Below are positions 5,060-5,167 of a stretch of 5,167 bases of DNA, in pieces. The notes under the pieces are model-generated. The model searched no databases. It was given only the letters and a program-made list of their open reading frames with translations, and was not told the DNA's origin. Origin of the DNA: Oscillospiraceae bacterium. Its GTDB lineage: Bacteria; Bacillota; Clostridia; Oscillospirales; Ruminococcaceae. The translations under genes were made by a program, and so were the position numbers. How positions within the stretch are numbered: position 1 is the stretch's first letter; each line of letters opens with the position of its first letter. The stretch is from contig CAAGCE010000186.1 of the NCBI GenBank assembly GCA_900768245.1, positions 1 to 5,167 of the forward strand. Reading direction: 5' to 3'.

Positions 5060-5167
5060 TTTGGCTTTGTTTGGCTTTGTTTGCTTTGTTTGCTTCGTTT
5101 GCTTCGTTTGCTTCGTTTGCTTCGTTTGCTTCGTTTGCTTCGTTTGCTTCGTTTGCTTCGTTTGCTT
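5060..5167. repeat. Tandem 9-bp repeat TTTGCTTCG running off the window
   Basis: Eight identical full copies of TTTGCTTCG run from 5089 to 5160, plus a 7-base partial copy at the edge. They are preceded by diverged units: TTTGGCTTTG twice (5060-5079) and TTTGCTTTG once (5080-5088). The + strand has no A from 5057 to the end. The unit length is a multiple of three, so every frame is a tripeptide repeat (Phe-Ala-Ser on +, Glu-Ala-Asn on - in one frame each). Confidence 0.97.

Noticed and set aside
5014..5167. Hydrophobic + strand frame (MVWLCLALFALFAS, then Phe-Ala-Ser repeats)
   Set aside because: It consists almost wholly of repeat translation, has no ribosome binding site, and every frame of the repeat is open.
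5060..5167. CRISPR array
   Set aside because: The units are 9-10 bases with no spacers; it is a simple tandem repeat.

Overview
The window looks like chromosomal DNA from a low-to-moderate GC Gram-positive gut anaerobe, most likely Ruminococcus-like (Oscillospiraceae/Clostridia). This is an inference. It rests on the lipoprotein signals (LTACG followed by Ser/Thr/Glu-rich linkers), strong GGAGG ribosome binding sites, near-consensus TTGACA/TATAAT promoters, intrinsic terminators with clean T-tracts, and a Firmicutes-style PnuC. I cannot name the species.

All four supported genes are on the minus strand, so transcription runs from high to low coordinates. (1) 5167 to about 4748 is a gene-free stretch. 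It starts at the window edge with a pure 9-bp tandem repeat and also holds a GC-rich inverted repeat and a T-rich tract. (2) SBP-A (4679-3246) is a solute-binding lipoprotein with its own promoter. A near-perfect LacI/CcpA-type palindrome covers its -35 box, and a 14-bp-stem terminator follows the gene. (3) SBP-B (3026-1572) is a paralogue of SBP-A with a separate promoter that lacks this palindrome; a strong terminator follows. (4) A PAP2-family membrane phosphatase (1493-912) begins just past that terminator. (5) pnuC, the nicotinamide riboside transporter (792-48), is split by a single-base frameshift. It has a strong promoter embedded in the end of the PAP2 gene and a terminator hairpin placed just before its ribosome binding site. 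(6) The last ~100 bases carry a degenerate repeat that supplies the tail and stop codon of PnuC.

The genes do not form one operon: each has its own promoter or is cut off by a terminator. The two binding proteins presumably capture sugars or oligosaccharides for ABC permeases encoded elsewhere, since no permease or ATPase is present here. The most interesting points are the pnuC leader (a tiny hairpin/possible pseudoknot that could compete with the terminator), the UUU-C frameshift in pnuC, the differently regulated orphan binding-protein pair, and the expanding tandem repeat at the right edge. None of these amounts to a demonstrated new system.
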